This document shows, in pieces, positions 1 through 11,791 of a stretch of DNA of 64,000 bases. Origin of the DNA: Ulota crispa (Eukaryota > Streptophyta > Bryopsida > Orthotrichales > Orthotrichaceae); contig OY987242.1 in assembly GCA_963920765.1 (NCBI GenBank), forward strand, positions 1,738,501-1,802,500, given 5' to 3'. A model generated the notes under the pieces. That model searched no databases. It was given only the letters and a program-made list of their open reading frames with translations, and was not told the origin of the DNA. The position numbers were made by a program, and so were the translations under genes. How positions within the stretch are numbered: the first letter of the stretch is position 1; the number at the start of each line of letters is the position of its first letter.

Positions 1-375
1 GCCATCAAGGCTTTTATTTCTGTGTTCTCAAAATCTAGTTGATCAAGGGGCTCACAAGAGGACAGCGGGTGTGTTTTAAAAAAAAAATTGGAAGTGCTAT
101 GAGGCAAGGCCCATTGAGGCTCTCATTTTTTTTGTTTTTGGAGTGCTGGTCCATCAATTGGCTCACAAAGAGGCAGATGGTGTTTTTTTTTAAAATTTGG
201 AAGTGCTGTGAGGGCAAGGCCCATCACGGCTCTCATTTTCTATGTTTTCAAAGTGCTGGTCAATGAAAGGGCTCACAAGGGGCAGCGAGTGTTTTTTTTT
301 TTTTTTTTTTAATTTGGAAGTTGCTGTGGAAGGCAAGGCTCATGGATGTCCCTTTTTTTAGTTTTTGGTGTTGCT
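1..375. repeat. Tandem repeat, about 110-bp unit, three copies
   Basis: Three diverged head-to-tail copies are visible. The word ctcaca recurs at about 51, 162 and 272, and ggctctcat at 118 and 228, giving a period of 110-111 bp. Each unit holds a poly-T/A run of variable length, a GGAAGTGCTGTGAGG-like stretch and GCAAGGCCCAT. The array probably starts before the window. A short open frame crosses it but only follows the repeat, so I do not call a gene. Confidence 0.8.
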
Positions 376-499
376 AGTTGACCCTAGGGGCTTAGGGGTG
401 GAATGGATTCTTTGTTCTTCAAGTTGGCATTGATGTCATGGAGAATTGACTGTTGCGGGGCCATGTTCATTGTTGACAATGGGATCTCTATGAATGGTA

Positions 500-740
500 T
501 TACTTAGTGCAAGAGTGCGGTTGTCTTGAGTAGGTGTAGTCATTGATTCATTTAGGCTAGTCATATGACTAGTTGTAGTCATTGATTCACTTCAAAGGGC
601 AGTCATATGACTTGTTGTAGTCATTGCTTCATTTTGGCCACCAACTTTTGGACTGTAGTTAGTCACATCTGTAGGTTGCTAAAACATTTGCTGACCTCCT
701 ATAGTCAGTATTTAGGCATACTGTAGTGACTTCGTTGGAT
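500..740. repeat. TAGTCAT-type subterminal repeats, left group
   Basis: GTAGTCATTGATTCA, TAGTCATATGACTAG and GTAGTCATTGCTTCA follow each other about every 40-50 bp, just upstream of the transposase-like reading frame. The core word is the same as in the large right-hand array at 5745-6700, which supports one element spanning both. Confidence 0.6.
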
Positions 741-862
741 TGCTTTGTCTAAAGCCTAAACCATTTGATATCTTGTCACATTAAGGGTATTGTATTTAAA
801 AGGCTTGTGTGTAGAGGTCATCCAAGTTTCTAAGTGGGACGTTGTAGGGGACGCCAAAGAAG

Positions 863-2203
863 ATGGGTGACAAAGAGGCAGACAAGGAGTTTGACTACGT
901 TCAAGAAGGCATGGAGTATGCGTAGCCGGCAATTGCTCACCAGATGTTTCAAGACAAGCCCTTCCTGGAGGAGAAGCCTGTGGAGGTGGAGCTGCAGGAC
1001 CCGGATTCCCTAGACCTTGACATGTGGTTGCTGAAAAGCAATTGGAGATTTTGCAGAAGCAAAAATTGCTACAGCAACATGGAGCGCAGCAAAAGTCTTC
1101 GTTGCTTGGGGGAGGAAGCATGCGGCTTCTTGGAGGAGATCAACAAGGGAAGAGGCGTAGGGCCTTGAAGGCCTAGATGGACCAAGCCACGCAGCGAGAG
1201 ACTGCCATTGACCTTTGTAATATAGTGGAGGTCGACGCAGATGGGGAATCCAAGGGTGACAATTGTTATATGTGGCTTTAATGTCTTAGGGGTTATACCA
1301 AGGATATTGATTTCAGTGTGGATAAGTATGACCGTCATAGCAAGGGCATGTTGTTTGTGGTGAAAAACCGCGTAGATAGTACCTCTGACTACGTGGGTGC
1401 GTTAGGCCGCGTCTTAGACGACGCTTTCAACTTTGAGTTGAAGGAGCAGCTCAAGACCAAGAGGTACCAGATGAAGAGGCACATGCTAACGGATTACAAG
1501 ATGCCCAAGTTGGTGCAAGTAAACCATTGGGCCAATTTTTGCACCCTCGTTGAGAGTGAAAGGAAGATTCAAGAAGCCAATAGGCTGAAAGCTTCTCGCT
1601 CCATAGTATAGACTCTTTTGACTAGAGGGCGCACAAAGGAGGATGTGCAAGACACCTTGGTAAGTACCTTGTTCACTTCATTGTTTTGGTCTTGAAAATG
1701 TTTGTAGAGCTTGCATAGTATAGCTTGTAGGTCTAAAAATTGTATGAATGTTGTGCATGAACTCTTTCTACCAAATTCCTTAACTCATTACACGGTTTTT
1801 ATTATTATAGGCCAAAGATTTGGGGAGGCCTCCTACGCCCTTTGAAGTGGAATTTCAAATGGCACAGTGGAAGAAGAAGGGCAAGGGTGAGGCGAGATGT
1901 GTGGCTAGCCTGAAGCTTTCTGAGGTGTTATCTGGAGCTAGCATGCAAGCCGAAATGTCATCGCCAAGCCTCATGTCTAGTTACCCACTTAACAAAAATG
2001 TGGATGCACGATTGACTGGGATGGAGAATTCCGTGAATGAATTCAAAGATATCTTGACGGAGATGAACTCATCTCGTCAGAAGGACTTCAAACCTGCGAA
2101 GTTTGCAGCAGGGAATTCAAGCAAGAGCGGCAAAGAAGAGGAGCCAAAGAAATCACCTTTTACCGTGAACCTTGATTCTAGTGACGGCCTACCTCCAAGG
2201 TGA
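863..2203 (+). pseudogene. CACTA transposase-like coding region (plant En/Spm type), broken
   Basis: Reading starts at an ATG at 863 (MGDKEADKEFDYVQEG), meets an in-frame TAG at about 923, and shifts frame near 1035 into a Gln-rich stretch (QLEILQKQKLLQQHG). A later part runs from about 1290, with NHWANFCTLVESERKIQEAN and then, after an in-frame TAG, TRGRTKEDVQDTL. A GTAAGT donor at about 1660 and a TTATTATTATAG acceptor at about 1811 join it in phase to AKDLGRPPTPFEVEFQ. The pattern W..F....S......N..R, then TRG..., then GRPPTP.E.E matches my memory of the plant Ptta/En/Spm transposase domain, known from CACTA elements. A Lys-rich tail follows and the frame ends at 2203. The splice sites still look usable; the frame is not. 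Confidence 0.65.
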
Positions 2204-2329
2204 GATTGGATTTTGGGAGAACCAGTTTTATTTTTATTTGCATTCAACATTGAATTGCCTTAAAGTTTAGAGGTTTGCACCTACTGCAGTACACGTAGAT
2301 GCCAATGGCAACAAGGTTCTATGTGCATA

Positions 2330-2530
2330 TGTCCTCTCTTAGTCACGTTGGAGTGCGTATGATTAAGAATAGTCATCTGATTGATGTGTATAACTATTGA
2401 TAGTCCATGAAGTTGACTACAGTTAGTGATTGCAATTGTAGTTACATCTGTAACTATTATGTCTATTTAAAGTTATAGGTTTAGGTACATGATTAGAGGT
2501 AGTCAAAGTCATGAGTCATGGTTGAATACA
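2330..2530. repeat. TAGTCA-motif cluster, central group
   Basis: The words TTAGTCACG, ATAGTCATC, GATAGTCCATG, TTGACTACAG and GTAGTCAAAGTCATGAG occur within 200 bp. It is weaker than the right-hand array and lies between the transposase-like region and the inserted repeat. Confidence 0.45.
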
Positions 2531-2837
2531 TGAAGTCATTTTTATGTTTTTGTAACAAAACTATGGATCTTTAGGGGGGATTAGATGATAACTTAGCATA
2601 ATCATATCTTGTTATTGTGTAACTAAGTCAAGTCATTTCAATAAGATAAATGTGAATTCCAACCATGTGCACACTTGTTTGGTATGTACTGTTGATCTTT
2701 GTTTCATATAACCCTCTATTGAATGGTTTCAAACAGAGAGCTGAAATTGTGATCAAACTAATCAGGGTTGTCTTTTGGAGGCAATAGAGGAAGAGCAGAT
2801 GTGCAAACAGAAGATCCATCTTAATGGTGTTTTAATA

Positions 2838-5030
2838 GAGATTCTTTCATCATGTAGATACTTGTTATTTATTTATATTTGTGTTGATTTCAATAAATCA
2901 ACAATAGAATAAAAAGGGTAGTTGTGATGAGAACCACGGTTTGGTGACAGCGCAGCGGCCATAGATTCCAGTGCGCTATGCCGTCTTGTCACATGTACAG
3001 TTCAGGAGGATAAGTTGCGGGTTGGCTAGGTCAATTTTTACCTCACTAGCTGTCAAACCGTGGGCTGCCATTACCATTCAACGAGTCCGATGAAGTTCAA
3101 ACCCGGACCGGCGGGCGGCCAGAGACGACCGTTTCTCCAGTCAATCAAATCCACGACTTGGCAATTAAAAACAAGCGTTTGATGCTATTATATGTTTGCA
3201 AGGGCACATAACCACTTTACGATGGTGTTTATTTTGTAATTTAATCCTTTTTATATGTTTATCTAGATGTTTTGGAAGGTTCATATATAATGCTTTTGTT
3301 TGAATAAAAAAAATATTAAAGATTTAAAAGTGAATGAAAAATGTGTGAAAGGAAAAAAGATTTGGCATTTATGATGGGGTTAGGATAGAAAAGGACATGG
3401 GCTGATGTGCCCTACCTCCCTACTTTAGATATGGTCAAAATTAAAGAGGAGAGATTCCTTAGTATGTTGGAATTTAGCGTACGAGTGTTGATAGGAAGAG
3501 CGGAGAAATCCCAAAACTTTGATGTGAGAGAAATTTTTGTATATATATGATTTTGAATTGAAATTTAAAAAAACTATTCCTTGTGTAATTGCCTTTCCAA
3601 AATGAGTCTGCAAGTTTGATTTAGAATTGTGATGCAAAAATTATGAGTATTTGAATTTTAGTGTTAAAAAGCCAAACTATAAAAAAAAACTAAGACTTTG
3701 ACAAGCCATAGCTTATGATTTGTATATCATTTTGCAAGAAGATTTGAAAAGAGTGTTTATCTTAGTCTTGACTTTCTAAAAAGTCTTTAAACTTGAGATT
3801 TGAAACTTGAAAGAGAAAGTTATGGAAGTGTGAAAGATTAGAGGGGGCTGCATTTTTGTTAGAAGAAGGCCAAAATTTTGAAGAGCTATACCTTTTGGAC
3901 AATATGAAATTTTCTTTTCAGATTTCTAGAAGTGATAGTTTATTGTCATAGCTTTCCAAATTGTCTTTAAACATTTCATTTGGAGTCTTATTGAAGAAGT
4001 TATAGTGCGTAGAAGTTGGGGGTTTGAGTGTTTTCTAAAAAATTAAGACCCACATTTTAATTGATTAAAACTTTTGGTAAGAGTTTTATTTTGAAGTGAA
4101 AATTTTATGGGTTGTAGCCAGTGATATCATTTTTTTAAATTGATATCACATTTCTATGGGTGATGTATAGAACAAAAATTATGGAGGTTTATAGCAGCAG
4201 TGTTTAGTTTGTAAGGAGGAAGAAAAACCTTTATTTTGAATTCGCATAATTTTTGAACAATAGCTTAGATTGAATTGAAATTTGAAAAAATATTAGAAGT
4301 TTAAAAGAACTTTCTAAGTTGCTATTACATTTAGCATTTCAATCTTTGAACTATTTGTGACATTAAATAGAAGGTCGCAGTTTTTCTAAGACTTGTTATT
4401 TGTGATTTTCTCCATTATTTTTATTAAAACATTAAGACTTGAAATTATGAAAACTTGAAGATCTAAAGATATGAAGACTTCAAGAGAAGTGTTTTAGGTT
4501 TATTTTTTATGTATGTGTAGGATGTGGCTTTGTTATTCTTAGCCGGTTTTAGAGGCTCGTTTGTTAATTAATTTCCATTCTATTTTGTAAACTTTGTTGC
4601 AGGCAGTTTGGATTAAATCAAATTTAACCCCATTTATTGTCATGGTGACAAAGTGGGATGAATGATTGACATGGTCAAGACTTGCTCTGTTTTTATAATC
4701 TAAAGTTTTGACTAATAGATTGTGAATTTGATTTTAGAATCCCGTCATACGGACGACAGTTTGTGTCTGCTGTCTCAATCTACTTGTCCCGTATCCAATG
4801 GGCTCTTATCCCTACCTTGACCCTTATACCTCTAGAGCCAACCACATGATAGGCCAACGGAAGACTAAAAACTGAAGATTTGAAGAGTGAAAATTAAGAT
4901 CGACAACGATTTTAGTCAGCATCGCACGATCGCAGCGAAACACCTTGCGTGTTCCCTAGGCGCGTTCTTCTCAATCCGACAGCGGAGAACGTGACAAAAG
5001 TAGTTCTTCAAGGGAAAAACAGGTGAACAT
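2838..5030. mobile_element. Inserted dispersed repeat, related to 62957-64000
   Basis: Two parts have partners at the far end of the window. Bases 2838-3110 match 62957-63200 in the same orientation, sharing ATTGATTTCAATAAATCAAC, ACGGTTTGGTGAC and ATAGATTCCAGTGCGCT. Bases about 4170-4990 match 63197-64000 in inverted orientation, sharing CTCTAGAGGTATAAGGG, CGTATGACGGGAT and GTCGGATTGAG read on one strand. The first part can fold on itself (CCACGGTTTG at about 2935, CAAACCGTGG at about 3055). The intervening AT-rich DNA has no coding potential. At about 5032 the words TGGTGGCGAC follow a CA, which could be a decayed primer-binding site of an LTR element, but this is weak. The insert separates the two coding pieces of the CACTA element. 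Confidence 0.5.
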
Positions 5031-5219
5031 GATTGGTGGCGACGGTGGGGCACCATTGTGAAAGAAGTCCCACATCACAAAGATTAAGAAACTCTGCTAA
5101 GACAGCGGTTGCACGCTAAAGGTTACAGTGCAAAATACAGACGCGGTAAAAGGTAGAAGCCAGAAGGGTGCAGGCGAAAAGGGCAGATAAGGTGGCGTAG
5201 CTAGCAAAAAAAAGGATAG

Positions 5220-5644
5220 GAGCCTTTACTTGTTTAGACCGTAGCCAAGAAGGTGGTGCTGAAGTACATATCCAGTTGCCATGAGATTTGGCCTATCCCG
5301 CCAGATTCACCAGTTGTTCAAGGAAAGGCTAAGTTTGTCCATATATTTGCTTCCATAGTGGGACTTGTATATGAGATTTTCAGTTACAAAGTGGCAAGTA
5401 GGGCAAGGTAGTTGCTATGGAGACAATGTACATGGACAAAAAGGAGCTCTTGTACGATAAGAAAGTACCTCTTCAGCACGTGGCATTGGCCATAACTCAA
5501 AGCTTTGACGATAGCTTTGAGCTGTATAAGCATGTTATCCTAGATAACCCCTTGGTGGAAACCATAGGTGCTGCCATTGAGCAGATTGTGATTTGGCCTA
5601 TTTGCTTCATATATTCTGCGCTCTCGTCCAAGGAGGTAGCTTAG
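5220..5644 (+). pseudogene. C-terminal CACTA-type transposase fragment
   Basis: From about 5260 the frame reads VLKYISSCHEIWPIPPDSPV..., breaks at a TAG near 5409, and continues in another frame as METMYMDKKELLYDKKVPLQ to VETIGAAIEQIVIWP (5417-5644). A variable region followed by IG.A....I.WP is a pattern I know from the C-terminal part of plant En/Spm-like proteins, where a motif such as 'ETIGEALGxFVAWP' is common. It lies 100 bp before the TAGTCA array. I infer it is the 3' half of the gene whose first half is at 863-2203. Confidence 0.55.
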
Positions 5645-5744
5645 AGTTTAGGCCTTACTTGTATGTGGAGGCCTCTCACTTTGTGTTACTTCATTATTAT
5701 AATAAATTAACCACCCTTTCTCCTTGAGTACAAATTTCTGGCTA

Positions 5745-6700
5745 GTGTTAGTCACTTTAATGCATGCAAGTAGTGTCGTATGATTGGCAGCAGTCACTAT
5801 AGTATGAAGATATGGCTACATGTAGTCAATACTGTAAACCTACCTTGCCATGTTTCTCATATGTGTCTACCTAGAATAATACCCACGCAATTGTCTAAAC
5901 CCTTTTAAAGAGTCCCTATGATTGCACGTAGTCATCTGTAGATCTAAACTTCACTATCTCTAATTATAACCTAAATCTCAAAACCAACAAAATGTACTTC
6001 CAAACACTGCCAAAAATATTTAAAGAACTGTCAGTAGTCATAACATGACTCAACTATGACTATATGTAGTCATAATTGTTGAGACTAAACCCCCTCAATC
6101 CATTCATAATTTGGCCGTTAATGACTAAGCTTAGTCTTAACTAGAACCCCATAATGACTGTCCATAGTCATATGGCCCTAAATCACATCTCTACCCAAAT
6201 GTAGTCATAAATTTTGCCTTCATGACTAGTATCAGTCACAATCAATACAAATTTGACTAGTGTAAGTCATCCTAAACCATACAATTAACTAAACTCCTAA
6301 ACTCTTCTAAACTTGACTAGAATAAGTCATCATGTAATCTAAAATGACTTACCACAATCATTGATCCACCCTAAAAAACATTAAAATTGATGACTAAAGA
6401 GAGTGAAACTATCACCTAAACCACTAGATATGACTACGTATAGTCATAGGTTATAACTGTAAATAGTCATATTAGTCAAAGAACATGACTATGCAGTGTC
6501 ACAAGATTGAGAACCCCATGCCAAGTCTCCATTGAGGTTCCTAAACTCCATTGGGAACATCCCATTGGGAACAACTGGCCCACCCAAATGACTGCCAGTC
6601 ATCTGTGCATATGACTTGACTAGGATGACTACAGCATGACTGTAGAGAGTCTAGTCAATTCCTGGTTTTTATGACTTTTTGGAGTAAAAAGCCTAGTCAT
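5745..6700. repeat. Dense TAGTCAT/ATGACTA subterminal repeat array
   Basis: About thirty copies of the core TAGTCA or its complement TGACTA lie within 950 bp in both orientations. Many are paired as small palindromes, for example ATGACTACGTATAGTCAT at about 6429, TTGACTAGTGTAAGTCAT at about 6252 and CATGACTAGTATCAGTCAC at about 6220. Such arrays next to a CACTA end are the expected binding sites of a TNPA-like protein in En/Spm elements; that role is inferred here. Confidence 0.7.
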
Positions 6701-6707
6701 AAAAAGG

Positions 6708-6723
6708 CCTTTTCCTTGTAGTG
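6708..6723 (-). repeat. CACTA terminal inverted repeat (right end)
   Basis: CCTTTTCCTTGTAGTG is the complement of a typical CACTACAAGGAAAAGG terminus. The next three bases, TGA, would be the target duplication, but the left end needed to confirm it was not found. Confidence 0.65.
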
Positions 6724-7015
6724 TGAGAATCATTGAACATGACGTAGTAAATGTTCATGATGGTCAAAATCTTATCTAGGCATTGTCACTCCATTGTAAG
6801 CTCTTTTTAGGAACTTCATTCTATTCATTGAAGAGCATTCTTGTTAGAAATGTGGTTGCTACATGTCTAGATTCACTTGGGACAGCATAAAAAGTCATTA
6901 ACATCCACTACTGTGGGGTTGCTTGTATGTAGCAAGCGTCCTCCTTGGTGCCGTAGGGTTCAACCAACCACCACAACTAGCGAGGGGCTAGTCTAGTTTC
7001 ATTTGCGCAACTCCC

Positions 7016-8645
7016 ATGGCGCCTCAAGCTGCACACGCCGATCCATCCAACACCCTTACATCTAGACTCGTTCTGCACCCCATCGGCACATCTCCAAGCA
7101 GCATCTCCCCTGCACACATTCTTGCATCTAGCACACCTGCACCAACACCAATGGCCTCACCATCGACTATCAGTGATAGCAACAAGCGGCCCCAAAAAGA
7201 TAGATGCCCTAACTAGACACACATGGAGGTGCTTGCGCTCGTGGCTGCCAAACGTGACCAATTCATATTGGAATTGGACGTTGTCAATGGCCTTGACTTG
7301 ATGACAGTAGATTCAACAAAGTGGATACGCATATCTCACGACGTGATGAGAGCGAACTTCTCTACTGTCACACAAGACGGGCCATCTTGCAAGGCCAAGT
7401 GAAATACTATTCTTCCTGAGTACAAGCAAATATTGAATTCCTTGCATCGGACAAGGAGAAACGCTCTAGATTACTGGGACTTAACAATTGTCTAATGCAA
7501 AGATGAAGGATTGCCCAAACATATGCTCAAGACATCTTTGCGGCCATTGATGACTAGTACGGCACAAGGCCCTAGATCCGCCCTCCATATGTCTGGGATC
7601 TCATATCACCTATTGATTCTAATCTTGGAGCACATGAGGAAGAGGACGAGGCTAGGGACAGCAACTCCGGGTACGAGGACATCGACATTCCCATCAATTT
7701 GGACAACAATGACCCTGATGTAGGGAGTTGTCAGTAGATCCCTCCGGCCGCTCCTACATGACCCCTCTTCCTTCCACAAGGTGCCTCGCCCATCGCTACT
7801 GCAGCACTACGCCCTTCACAATTTGAAAGGACACCATTTTTCAAGGCAGATGCTGTATTTCCACATGGAGTTGTTCTACAGATCATTAGCTTGTCAGGTA
7901 CGTCTTCCTACTCTGTTGGAAGAGACATTGGCAATACAGGTGTCAAAAGAAAAAACGTTTCAGGGCATACTTTGCTAGCAGATGCAACCAAGTCAACAGT
8001 AGAGACATTGGCGCGGCAAATGTAGAACATTGCACAGTCACAATAAGAAATGGAGCGTACCAAGATTGATGTTCAATTCAAATTATTTGAACAATGGATG
8101 ATATTCTTAAGAGAGAAGGACTAGCACCTATACAAAAACGTGGCTAAAGTGAACATGCTAGCAGAGAAGGCTATAGAAAATCAAGACAAGATTGTGGGCT
8201 GCCTGTCCACACTGTCACATGTGCTTGGCGACTGTTTGGGGTATCAGAAGAAGCCAGAGATGAGACCTCCACCACCCTGCATAGACAAAGAGCATACTAT
8301 ATGGTCTCTAAATGACCTCCTACTCAGCAGTGCTCCCACCAATGAGTACTACTTGAACCGAGAGCATCACTAAGTGAGTGAGCCTTTGGTAGATGTTGAC
8401 ACCCTAGCGGAGGCACCAACCCTGGCAAAGGAAGTAGCCCATGACGGCTCAATCTTGGGAGTACGCATTGCTGAAGCAATGCAGGAGAAGCCGACATCAA
8501 GTCAAGCGATGGAGACAGCAACACCTTCCACTGCCGCGCGGAACCTGCACAGCCCCGCCGCTATGTACTTGTCCCATCTAAGCACTACCTCATAGAGGTT
8601 CCTTCAAATTGGATCGTCCCTCTGCCTCAAAGAAGGTCCCTGTAA
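7016..8645 (+). pseudogene. PIF/Harbinger ORF1 (Myb/SANT-like protein), dead
   Basis: Starting at ATG 7016, a Pro/Ser/Thr-rich leader is followed by a SANT-like block: THMEVLALVAAKRDQ, then KWIRISHDVM, then CKAK-stop-NTILPEYKQI. This matches the Myb-like partner protein of PIF/Harbinger elements. A frame change near 7500 continues as YAQDIFAAIDD...IRPPYVWDL, an acidic stretch EEEDEARDSNSGYEDIDIP, and later EMERTKIDVQFKLFEQWM and NVAKVNMLAEKAIENQDKIV. In-frame stops sit where Trp or Gln are expected (TAG before THMEV, TGA in CKAKW, several TAG/TAA for Gln). The partner nuclease gene is convergent at 9162-10290. In living elements this protein helps the nuclease bind DNA in the nucleus. This copy cannot be expressed intact. 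Confidence 0.75.
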
Positions 8646-9161
8646 TGACAGATTTGGCAAAATTAGGGTTTTCATTGCTGTCAACCGTGTGATTATGCAG
8701 TGACTTCTAGGATGTAGGAAGACTATACTTGCATGCATAGATGCAAGCACTGTAGTAGTGAGGAACGTCTATGACTTGCTTGGAGTTAGCAGCATCCCGC
8801 CATTGCATGCTGGATTTGTCTATTGAATTCAATTTTTATAAAATTCATTTATTTTGTGGAAGTACAAGTGCCGTCTAACATGTATGGTAGTTTGAATTCC
8901 AACCAAGACATGTAATCAATAGAGTACATACAGCAATTCACTCAAATTATTGAATGGAAACATGAAGGGAAAAATACATCACCTCGTGACCTCCGCTGGA
9001 TGCATCCGCTGCGCACTGAGCTCGAGACCAAGGAGTTGACATTTTTCTATTGCCGGTGTAGTGCCTATTGTAGGCATCGCTGCATTTGGACCTTCAAGGA
9101 GTGGGGGCACATCTTCGTCGCCCATGCTGTTCTCCTCTTCCGCTTTGCCTAGACCTTCTCT
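8646..9161. other. Spacer between the two Harbinger genes
   Basis: No convincing frame or RNA. It lies between two convergent dead genes of one element and is probably their former 3' regions. Confidence 0.5.
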
Positions 9162-10290
9162 TCATAGAAGACCGTACAAATTTTGGACGTCTTCTTTGGA
9201 TTGACCCAAGAGCATGTTGTGTAGGATCGCGCAATAGAAGATGACGTCCGGTAAGAATGCCATGTCCAGATCAAATTTCTTCATTAATTCTTGAAAGGTC
9301 TGTTTTAAGATACCGAAGGCGTTTTTGACTACACAACGCCCCTTCCGGAGTCTCCTACTGAAAAGATATTCAACCAAAGAAACTTGAACATTCCCTCGGT
9401 GCAGAACCATGAGCCAAGGGAGTAGAGGGTAATCGGAATCACTAAACAAGTAGGAAGTGAAATCTTCCGAACTCGATTGATTGTTGAAGAAGTTACTATG
9501 CGTTGCCAAATTGTAAAGCGACAAACGCCTGAGGACTTTGGAGTCGTTTGTAGACCTAGGTATCTCCAAGTACAAGTTGAGAAACCGCTTCTCGCTATCT
9601 ACCACTGCCTAGCAATTGAGCAAGTAACCTATGGACTTGAAATAATAGTAGTCTGCAGGGACGTGGCGGGGCTTTGCGATTGCCACATGCGTCTCGTCAA
9701 TGGCACCTACCACGGCAAGAAGACCACAAAGGTTAGAAAACTTCTGTTGTGTTGAATGTAAACGCTCACTTGTGGGCCAAGAAATGTGCTGTCTTAGTAT
9801 CTCGTTAATTGCATGCACAACCTGTCAAAGGATTGCGCAGACGGTGCTTTTGCCGATGGCAAACATTTTAGAACACATTAAGAACAACACACCATGTGTT
9901 AACTTAAAAAATGCTTAAAGCACTTCAACAATAACCGAGATTGCCAATCGGTATTTAGTGTCCTTCTGGATGTGAGGAGCCAACAAATCAGCAAGCGTGT
10001 GAACCATGCATTTCGACATTCTAAACATTTCTAACCACCTGCTATCCTCATACTTGGTCATGAGGAACCTTGAGAACTAGGTGGTGGACCTAGGTTTCAC
10101 CCAGAAACCTAAATTGTCACTCAAAACAAACGGGGCATTACAACACCGGAAGACCAGCAAGCCTTTGTGTATGGAGGCCAAAGGATCCTCAATTGGCTAT
10201 GCAAGAATCTCCATAATTTTGTCCAAAGGACTCGTCACATGCTCTTCCTCAAGGTCTCTCGGAATCATGATGAGTTCCTGCTGCACATTC
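9162..10290 (-). pseudogene. PIF/Harbinger DDE nuclease (transposase), dead
   Basis: One minus-strand frame can be followed for over 1.1 kb. It contains FSRFLMTKYEDSRWLEMFRM, then ADLLAPHIQKDTKYRLAI, the helix-turn-helix-like IGKSTVCAIL-stop-QVV, then VVGAIDETHVAI with the first catalytic Asp. After a stop come VVDSEKRFLNLYLEIP, DSDYPLLPWLM with the second Asp, and VVKNAFGILKQTFQEL, ending in LPDVIFYCAILHN. This is the DDE_Tnp_4 pattern of PIF/Harbinger transposases. The third acidic residue, normally Glu in VENAFG, is Lys here, and GAIDGTH has become GAIDETH. At least five in-frame stops (TAG, TAA, TGA) interrupt it; those at Gln, Arg or Trp positions fit C-to-T or G-to-A changes. Catalytically dead. 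Confidence 0.85.
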
Positions 10291-10299
10291 AAAATTTGA

Positions 10300-11640
10300 A
10301 CTAATAGCCAAATTCCCAATGTTAAAGCCAAATGGGAATCCAAAATTCTGTCCATGGCCGTTGCACTCCAAACCTTTTCCTAAATGCCAATACAAACATG
10401 ACTCCACACAAAGGAACAGCTATTATTGTCTACACCAAAAAAATTACTTGACGACGATAATGTACAAGCTTACAAAATCCTAAAAATTGCCAAATGGCCA
10501 AAGACAGCATGATGCTAAAAATGCTTGAACATGAAAAACGAAGGTAAAACACTCATTTTCAAAAAAATTGTTATAAACTCCCACAGGCATACAATTCTGT
10601 GCAAGCACTACACTTTGCAAATCCTAAATTAGAAAAACTGATCAGCGAGATGCTCATCTTTTTCTTCAGAAGTGAAGTGTAGGTCCCAAATCCACTGGTG
10701 GTCGACAGCCACTTGCAGCCACCGCTGATGCAGTGAACTTTGGCACGTTTGATTTCTTCACAACATAAATACAACGCCTGTGTCACTGAATCCCAGGAAC
10801 GTTTGGCGATACTCCTCTTGACAATTGCAAGTGCTATTGCTCACAACTTCGCTATGAACTCTAGTTCATCAAATTCTAAAAATCAGAAAGTGCCGCTGCA
10901 ACTGTGACCAATATCATGTGACGCCCCAATCAAAAATTTGCACGCATACTTTGCTATGGCAGAGGGTGAACGGAAATCAAAACAATACGAACAAGAGTGC
11001 GACTATACAAGATTGTGAATGCAGTGCAAGAGAAGGGAGGAAGAAGAAGAACGCGTTTGCAAAGGAGGCGCAACAGAACACGGCGTAAGATGAGACGAGA
11101 AGAACAAGAAATCAAGTAATGTGAGAGACGTTAAGTTTAAGCAAAGGCAGATGGGATGTGCAAACCCCTTCATTTACAATCATTACATTTGCCTACCTGG
11201 CGCTTTCAAAGGCTAGATAACCGACCCTTACAACCATACATGAAAACAAGGCAACCTTAGGAACCTTTTTCTATTGATAACCGGCCACTTATTCTTTTCC
11301 ACACTTGGTACCTTGATTATCAAGAAACAGTTACTAGTTCTACAGTTTATGCACACTTCTCCATATGGCTAGGTGAGAAACGAGCTTAATATTTTGGGTC
11401 CAAATAGGCAAACAGCCCAAGTTTTGATATCAATCCCTTGAGAAATGCTATTTTATGAGTGAGCATCTTCAAGTCGTGAGTTGGGATTTTTTGCCAAAAT
11501 AATCAATTCTACATATAATTGTATACATATGATCCTATGATTGTGCATTTTAAACTACCGTCTCTTGAAAAAACTTGTAATTTTTAAAAAAATCCATTGA
11601 TTTAAAGCTAAAAATTGGTTCATGCTCACATGATCTTTAA
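10300..11640. other. Intergenic, no gene recognised
   Basis: No frame with recognisable content. The first part may be the remaining flank of the Harbinger element, whose terminal repeats I could not identify. An AG-rich tract lies at about 11030-11120. Confidence 0.5.
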
Positions 11641-11649
11641 TCAACGCTT

Positions 11650-11791
11650 CTAAGGTAGGAGATTCTAAAATGGACGAGGCTCTAATTTGGACTAGTTCTA
11701 GGAACAATCAACATTTCAAAATAAAAATCTATTACTCTCATTGATGAGTTAGGTAGGCTTAGATGGTCCATTTTAGAACCTCCTACCTTAG
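11650..11791. mobile_element. MITE, TAAGGTAGGAG family, copy 1
   Basis: Inverted ends CTAAGGTAGGAGATTCTAAA (from 11650) and its near complement ending CTCCTACCTTAG (11791) enclose about 140 bp. The inner sequence (CATTGATGAGTTAGGTAGG) is the reverse complement of the inner part of the copies at about 11923-12051 and 47094-47219, so one family is present three times. No coding capacity. The target duplication is not clear in this copy. Confidence 0.75.

Larger units (their letters stand above)
490..6723 (+). mobile_element. Decayed CACTA (En/Spm-like) transposon, left end not found
   Basis: Three independent signs agree. First, broken reading frames at 863-2203 and 5220-5644 resemble the plant En/Spm-type transposase domain and a domain found in the same proteins. 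Second, the core TAGTCA (or TGACTA) is repeated very densely at 500-735, 2330-2530 and above all 5745-6700, as expected of subterminal transposase-binding repeats. Third, the right end reads CCTTTTCCTTGTAGTG (6708-6723), the reverse complement of a CACTACAAGGAAAAGG terminus. I could not find a matching left terminus; 490 is only the start of the motif-rich DNA. Another dispersed repeat (about 2838-5030) separates the two coding parts. The element is dead: the frames carry stops and a shift. Confidence 0.75.

Noticed and set aside
5032..5052. Primer-binding site of an LTR retrotransposon
   Set aside because: TGGTGGCGAC after CA is suggestive, but no matching second LTR, polypurine tract or gag-pol was found, so it is mentioned only inside the repeat entry.
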